Of a stretch of 64,000 nt of DNA, positions 59,486-64,000 are shown piece by piece. A model generated the notes under the pieces. That model did no database searches. It was not told the origin of the DNA and saw only the letters and a list, made by a program, of their open reading frames with translations. Every line of letters begins with the position of its first letter. Position 1 is the first letter of the stretch. Where the stretch lies: positions 34,146 through 98,145 of the forward strand of contig JARSSO010000028.1 of NCBI GenBank assembly GCA_029624765.1, written 5' to 3'. Position numbers and translations under genes: made by a program. Source of the DNA: Candidatus Contendibacter sp. (lineage in GTDB: Bacteria > Pseudomonadota > Gammaproteobacteria > Competibacterales > Competibacteraceae).

Positions 59486-62400
59486 CTACGGGATATTGCA
59501 GGTGTTGGCCGCAACACCAACGAACGCGGCACCGAGAGCATCGATGTTCGTTGGTGACGTGGCGGGATTACGTTCTTGCGTCTCGGCGATCACCTGTGCC
59601 GCGGTCAGCGCACCCAGCGCCGGTGGTGGCGTGGTTTCGAGATTGAACGTTGAGGAATCCGAACGCACCGATTCGATGCCGAAGAAACCCGTGCCACCCG
59701 GGCCTGCGGTATTCGACGACACGTCGGTACACATCGTTGCCTGGCGGCGAGAGCGCACCCGGATTGAATCGATCGCCGTGCTCAATACGGTGACATTGTT
59801 GCTAGTAACACCCGCTTGAACATTGCCGCCTGCCGCTGCGGCGTCGCCATTGGCACGCACCTCAATGCCAAAGTCCAACGCCGCGTTGCTTACGGTGTTA
59901 TTGGCGATATTGATGCGAATGGTGGATCCGAGGTCGGCAAACGGCCGGATGCCGAAGCCGCTACATGCCACGGTGGCTGGCGGCGGTGTCGGATTCGGAC
60001 AAGTATTGCCGCCCAGGATGGCGGTATTGGACACCGTACTACCGACCATGGTGGAGGTGTTGCCGGTGAACACATTGATGCCGGTGTTCATCAAGGATTG
60101 ATTGGTCGTGCCATCGGGCGTACCCACCAAATTGTTGTTCACGGTAAAGTTGTGAGTAGCGGTTGCCGCCGCAGTTACATTGATGCCCAAATTGCCGCGA
60201 TTGTCCGCGCCAGTGCCCGCGACGATGGTGTTATTGGTTACCGTGCTCGTCACCGTCGCCGTGTTTGCGGCATCGATGTTGACAGTGTCGGTGCGATTGC
60301 CGCGGAACAAGCAATTGCTGACGGTAACCGTCATGTTGGCGTTGTTGAATCCCGCCAGCCGGAAGCCGATGTTCCCCGTGGTGTTGTTGTTGTTGAGGAT
60401 TTGACAACTGGACGAGGTGCCGCCGGTGCCCGAGACGGTGAGCGACGTGAGCGGCGTGGCGGTCGTGTTCTCGACGCGGATGTTGTCCTCAATGCCGCCG
60501 CTGACCGTGGAGTTCGTTATCGAGCTGGTTCCGAACAGACCGTTGAAGAGCACGCTCGCCTCACGCGGTGTAGCCGCAATATTGGTGCCGTTGGCGCCGC
60601 TCACGATCGTCCGGTCCATCGCGAAATTGGTGACGTTATCGCCGCGAATCGCGAAGTTCGAGTGATCGTTGATCTGCATCCAGTTCAGCGACACGTTGCG
60701 GGTGTTGTTGAGGTAGATGCCGATACCGCTGGTCGTGGAGTTATCCGCCCCCGATTTGTTGGTGATGGCGCCGCCGCTGCCCGCCGTGCCCGTGCCGGTG
60801 ACGGTTAGACCGCCCAAGGCCCCGGTGTTGTCGAGCACGATGCCGTTGTTGGCGCCGCCTGAGGAGTCGAGCCGGACGAAATTCAAGCCCGCCGCCGCAA
60901 TCGTGGTGTTCTGCACAGAGAGCACCGTGCCGCTCGCATTAGCGCCCGCACCTGCCTGGAGATTGCCCAGGCTGATGGTGCCGGCGTTGCTGGCGCTTAG
61001 AGCCGCCGTGTTAGTGCTGACGATGCGGGTGACGGTCGGGAAGTGATAGCTGCCGCTATTGTTGCTGAGCACGATACCGCCACCGCTTTCGCCGGCGTCG
61101 TCATGGTCGATCAACAGTTGCGAGCCGAAAGTAAAGCCGGATGGACTGGAACTGTTGGTAATCTCAATCGCCGGGATCCCTGCACCCAGCGCGCCGTTGG
61201 TGGCAATTTGATCGGCGTTGGTTAAGGAAGCTGCCAAGGTCATGCCGTCAATGTCGATGGCGCGGCTACTGGCGGTGACGATGCCCAACGAACCGTTCAG
61301 GTTTAAGGTACCGCCGCCGCTGGCAAACAACGCGGTGCCGGTCAAGGGATTGCCTGGAGTACCCAGCTTCATGGCGTCAGCGCCGAAGTTGATCGTCGTC
61401 CCGGCGTTGTTGATCAGATTGATGGTGGGCGTGGTACTGGCGCCGGTAAACGTTCGCTGTCCGCCGCTAAAGCTGATGCTACCGCCGGTGCGCCCGCTCA
61501 CTAGGAGGGCGTGATTGCCCGCGCCGCCCGCGCCGCAACTGACGGAGCAGTCCAGTTGGCCCGACAAGGTGACAGTACCGCCGCCCGCGCCGCTGATTTC
61601 CACCAGCTTGCCGGTGGTGGTCTTGCTGATCGTGCCGCTGTAGCTGACCGTGCCCAGGCCATTGGTGGCCACGAAGGCGGTGTGTCCCGCAGGCCCGCCG
61701 CTGATCGCGCCACCGCCCAAATCTGCCGTGCCGGTCAGATTATTGATGCGCACGGTTTCAAGGAGACTAGTGCCGCTGGAGGACACCGAGGCGAAAGTGA
61801 CGTCGACCGCACCTACCGAGAGATTCAACGCCCGACCATCGGTGTTAATCGCGGCGTCGGCGACCGTCAGCGCCGTAAAGGCGTTGGCGAACAGCGCGGT
61901 ATTGCCCGCGCCGACATTGCCGAAGTTGAAGCCGCGAATGGTGTTGTTGGCGCCCGCGATGACGCAGGTGGCCGCCGCCGTCAGGCTCGGCCATTGGGCG
62001 CTGTTGTTGGTCAGTGTCGGGAAGGACGAGCCGGCCACCGGGGTGATGCCGGTCAGCGTTTGCAGCGTGCTGCCGGAGCCTTCGCCGATGAGCTTTTCGT
62101 TGGCTTGCAGGGTGATGCCGCAGGTGTAAGCCGAGGCGTTGAACTCAACGAAAATCGTATCGCCGTCGCTATCCGCTCCCGCCGCCGCCGTCAGGGTCTG
62201 GAACGGCCGCGCCTGGTTGCCAACTCCGCCCGCCGCCGCCGCCGCGTCGACGAACCACACCAGCTCGGTGTTGGCGAGCGTGAAGACGATATTCGCCGTG
62301 TCGCCGCCGCTCACCGTGTAGCAGAAGGTGCGGGTGGTGTTGGCGACGCCCGCTGGCGGTTCGTAGCTGAAGCTGCCGTCGCCGTTCAGCGTCAGCCGAC

Positions 62401-64000
62401 CGTTGGTGACCCCGCCATCGTGCTGGCTGCCCGGCGCCGTGGCGTTGCAGGAACTCGTGAAACCGAAGCCGGTGATGCTGCCCACGCCCAACTGGTCGTT
62501 GGCGGTGACCCGGCCGCTCTGGATGCCGGTATCGACGGCCAGCGTCAGATGCGGGGTGACGTTGTAGGCATCGTCTTCGGCAATGGATTGGGTGGTGAAG
62601 CTGAAGCTCGGGCTGGTCGCCATGACGTTCGGCGGATCGGCGGTGTCGATGTCGCTGACGTTGCCGCCGTTGATCGTGACCGTGCAGATCGTACCGCCGG
62701 GCAGGATGGGAATGGGATCCAGGATAATGCTGTTGGTGCCGCTACCGCTGAGCGTGTAGGTCAGTGGCCCACCCCCGCAGTTGATCGTGAAGCTGGCCGT
62801 GCTGACGTTGACCGCTTCGTTGAAGCCGACGCCGATGTTGCTGCTGACGTTGACGTTGACATTGCCATTGGCCGGGCTGCTGCTGACGAACGCCGGGGCG
62901 GTATCGACGGTGAAGCCAAGCGTGAAGTCATCCGCGTCGCCGTCGGTCGTGTCGTTGCTGTTGTCGCCGTCGAGCTGGTTCGGCGGATCCACGCTGTCCA
63001 CATCGGTAATCAGGGTGGATTCGAGCACCACCGTGCAGGTCGCGCCTTCGGGCAGCGCGCTGCCCGGCGTCAGGGTCAGGGTGGTGACGTTGGTTTGCGG
63101 CAGGGCGGGGGTGAAGGTCACCGCGCCGCCGCAGTTCCAGGCGATGCCGCCGGCGGCGATGTCGACGCTTTCGCTGAAGTTCAGCGTGACGGTCTGGCCG
63201 GTGCCGACCGTGGCGCTCGCCGACGGGATGGTCGAGGTCACGCGCGGGGCGACATCGACGGTGGTGAAGGTCGAGGTGAAATCCGCCGTCATGTTGTCCG
63301 GCGGGTCGTTGCTGTCGAAGTCGGTGATTTCGTCCTTATCCACCCGCACCGTGCAGGTCACGCCGTTGGGGAGGTCGCTGCTGGGGTCGAGTATGACGTT
63401 GGTGGTATTGGTGGCCGGCAAGGCGGGCGTGGCGGTGAAGGTGATCGGCGTACCGGCCGGGCACTCCAGGCTGAAGGCGCTGGCCGTGGCGTTGACCGCC
63501 TCGCTGAAGGTCACGACCACGTTGTTGTTGATCGCTATCGCGGTGGCGTTGTTGGCCGGGACGATGGTGAAGACCGTGGGCGCGGCGTCGATGTTGACGG
63601 TCTTCGTCGCGGTGTTGCTGGTGCCGCCGTCGCCGTCGGTGAGGACCACCGCGACCACCCGGGACGTGCCGGTCGGGGTGCTGGCGCTGAAGTAGGTCAG
63701 GTTGCGCAGCAGGGCCTGGGTCGCCGCCTGGGTGGCGTTGGCGTTCAGGGCGATACTGAGCGTGGGCGGCGCGGTGCCGCAATCGAATTCGGTGGTGATC
63801 GTGCCGATGGTGACAACGCCGCTACCGGCGGGGTTGAAGGTCACGTTGGCGCCACTGACGCCGATCTGATCGGGGCCGACGCCTTCGTTGCGCACGCCGA
63901 CACGGTCGTTGGCCTCGCAATTGGTGGTGACGGTGGCGCTGAGCGCGCCGGTGTCGAAGTTGGGCGAATCGATGTCGCTGACGGTGGCGGCAGGGTCCAG
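59486..64000 (-). CDS. Giant Ig-like/beta-helix surface protein (5'-truncated)
   Basis: At least 1,504 residues; the frame is still open at the right edge, so the N-terminus and any signal peptide are outside. The visible start has repeated bacterial Ig-like (SbsA/Big_5-type) domains, for example PTVFTIVPANNATAIAINNN and APRVTSTIPSASATVGTGQT, each of about 110 residues. A cadherin/VCBS-like domain (AEDDAYNVTPHLTLAVDTGI) follows. A long right-handed beta-helix with polymorphic-outer-membrane-like Asn/Thr-rich rungs comes next, then WFVDAAAAAGGVGNQARPFQ. The C-terminus (AAFVGVAANTCNIP) shows no obvious sorting signal. Probably secreted or surface-attached, adhesin-like. Confidence 0.85.
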   Translation of the reverse strand: MDPAATVSDIDSPNFDTGALSATVTTNCEANDRVGVRNEGVGPDQIGVSGANVTFNPAGSGVVTIGTITTEFDCGTAPPTLSIALNANATQAATQALLRNLTYFSASTPTGTSRVVAVVLTDGDGGTSNTATKTVNIDAAPTVFTIVPANNATAIAINNNVVVTFSEAVNATASAFSLECPAGTPITFTATPALPATNTTNVILDPSSDLPNGVTCTVRVDKDEITDFDSNDPPDNMTADFTSTFTTVDVAPRVTSTIPSASATVGTGQTVTLNFSESVDIAAGGIAWNCGGAVTFTPALPQTNVTTLTLTPGSALPEGATCTVVLESTLITDVDSVDPPNQLDGDNSNDTTDGDADDFTLGFTVDTAPAFVSSSPANGNVNVNVSSNIGVGFNEAVNVSTASFTINCGGGPLTYTLSGSGTNSIILDPIPILPGGTICTVTINGGNVSDIDTADPPNVMATSPSFSFTTQSIAEDDAYNVTPHLTLAVDTGIQSGRVTANDQLGVGSITGFGFTSSCNATAPGSQHDGGVTNGRLTLNGDGSFSYEPPAGVANTTRTFCYTVSGGDTANIVFTLANTELVWFVDAAAAAGGVGNQARPFQTLTAAAGADSDGDTIFVEFNASAYTCGITLQANEKLIGEGSGSTLQTLTGITPVAGSSFPTLTNNSAQWPSLTAAATCVIAGANNTIRGFNFGNVGAGNTALFANAFTALTVADAAINTDGRALNLSVGAVDVTFASVSSSGTSLLETVRINNLTGTADLGGGAISGGPAGHTAFVATNGLGTVSYSGTISKTTTGKLVEISGAGGGTVTLSGQLDCSVSCGAGGAGNHALLVSGRTGGSISFSGGQRTFTGASTTPTINLINNAGTTINFGADAMKLGTPGNPLTGTALFASGGGTLNLNGSLGIVTASSRAIDIDGMTLAASLTNADQIATNGALGAGIPAIEITNSSSPSGFTFGSQLLIDHDDAGESGGGIVLSNNSGSYHFPTVTRIVSTNTAALSASNAGTISLGNLQAGAGANASGTVLSVQNTTIAAAGLNFVRLDSSGGANNGIVLDNTGALGGLTVTGTGTAGSGGAITNKSGADNSTTSGIGIYLNNTRNVSLNWMQINDHSNFAIRGDNVTNFAMDRTIVSGANGTNIAATPREASVLFNGLFGTSSITNSTVSGGIEDNIRVENTTATPLTSLTVSGTGGTSSSCQILNNNNTTGNIGFRLAGFNNANMTVTVSNCLFRGNRTDTVNIDAANTATVTSTVTNNTIVAGTGADNRGNLGINVTAAATATHNFTVNNNLVGTPDGTTNQSLMNTGINVFTGNTSTMVGSTVSNTAILGGNTCPNPTPPPATVACSGFGIRPFADLGSTIRINIANNTVSNAALDFGIEVRANGDAAAAGGNVQAGVTSNNVTVLSTAIDSIRVRSRRQATMCTDVSSNTAGPGGTGFFGIESVRSDSSTFNLETTPPPALGALTAAQVIAETQERNPATSPTNIDALGAAFVGVAANTCNIP

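Overview
The window is GC-rich, densely coded DNA from a gammaproteobacterium. The Fis protein, GalU, the SUF operon with a SufU scaffold, serC/serA and the many regulatory phosphatases would fit a Competibacter/Contendobacter-like lineage. That placement is inference only: there is no rRNA or other phylogenetic marker. No tRNA, rRNA, CRISPR array or intact insertion sequence was seen.

Layout. (1) 1-5629: SUF iron-sulfur operon sufB(partial)-[low-GC foreign ORF]-sufC-sufD-sufS-sufU-sufT. (2) 5717-9708: a small zinc-ribbon protein, an EamA exporter, a Cache-HAMP-GAF sensor and a YbaK-type deacylase. (3) 9710-15780, minus strand: a PP2C phosphatase with a periplasmic sensor, an ABC-type amino-acid uptake set (binding protein, permease, binding-protein/permease fusion) with no ATPase, and a methyltransferase. 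(4) 16243-16938: an outer-membrane beta-barrel protein. (5) 17089-34379, plus strand: a long co-directional island. It mixes carbohydrate and redox enzymes (aldo/keto reductase, GMC oxidoreductase, AGE-like barrel, GlgX, ThDP lyase, two DJ-1/PfpI proteins, SnoaL-like and VOC proteins) with partner-switching regulators (three STAS antagonists, one RsbW-like kinase, a PP2C phosphatase with a degenerate receiver) and a ParA/MinD ATPase. A cyclase-FHA protein follows on the opposite strand. (6) 35652-48072: housekeeping genes (serC, serA, aroG-type DAHP synthase, HAD phosphatase, fis, ackA, galU) with a Nudix hydrolase, a coiled-coil protein, an outer-membrane protein and a secreted beta-propeller. 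(7) 48287-53687: two unrecognised genes, then a two-gene KAP NTPase + NACHT-LRR operon that looks like a STAND-type immune system. (8) 53929-64000: DUF6916-like proteins, a GNAT enzyme, a VapBC pair, a glycosyltransferase, a small protein, three tandem tail-collar (MdpB-like) proteins and a giant secreted Ig-like/beta-helix protein that runs off the window.

How the parts may work together: the central island looks like one regulatory-metabolic unit. PP2C phosphatases would dephosphorylate STAS proteins and the RsbW-like kinase would phosphorylate them. No sigma factor is visible, so the output is unknown. The best candidates for undescribed biology are this island, the KAP/NACHT-LRR pair, and the tail-collar/DUF6916/glycosyltransferase cluster.
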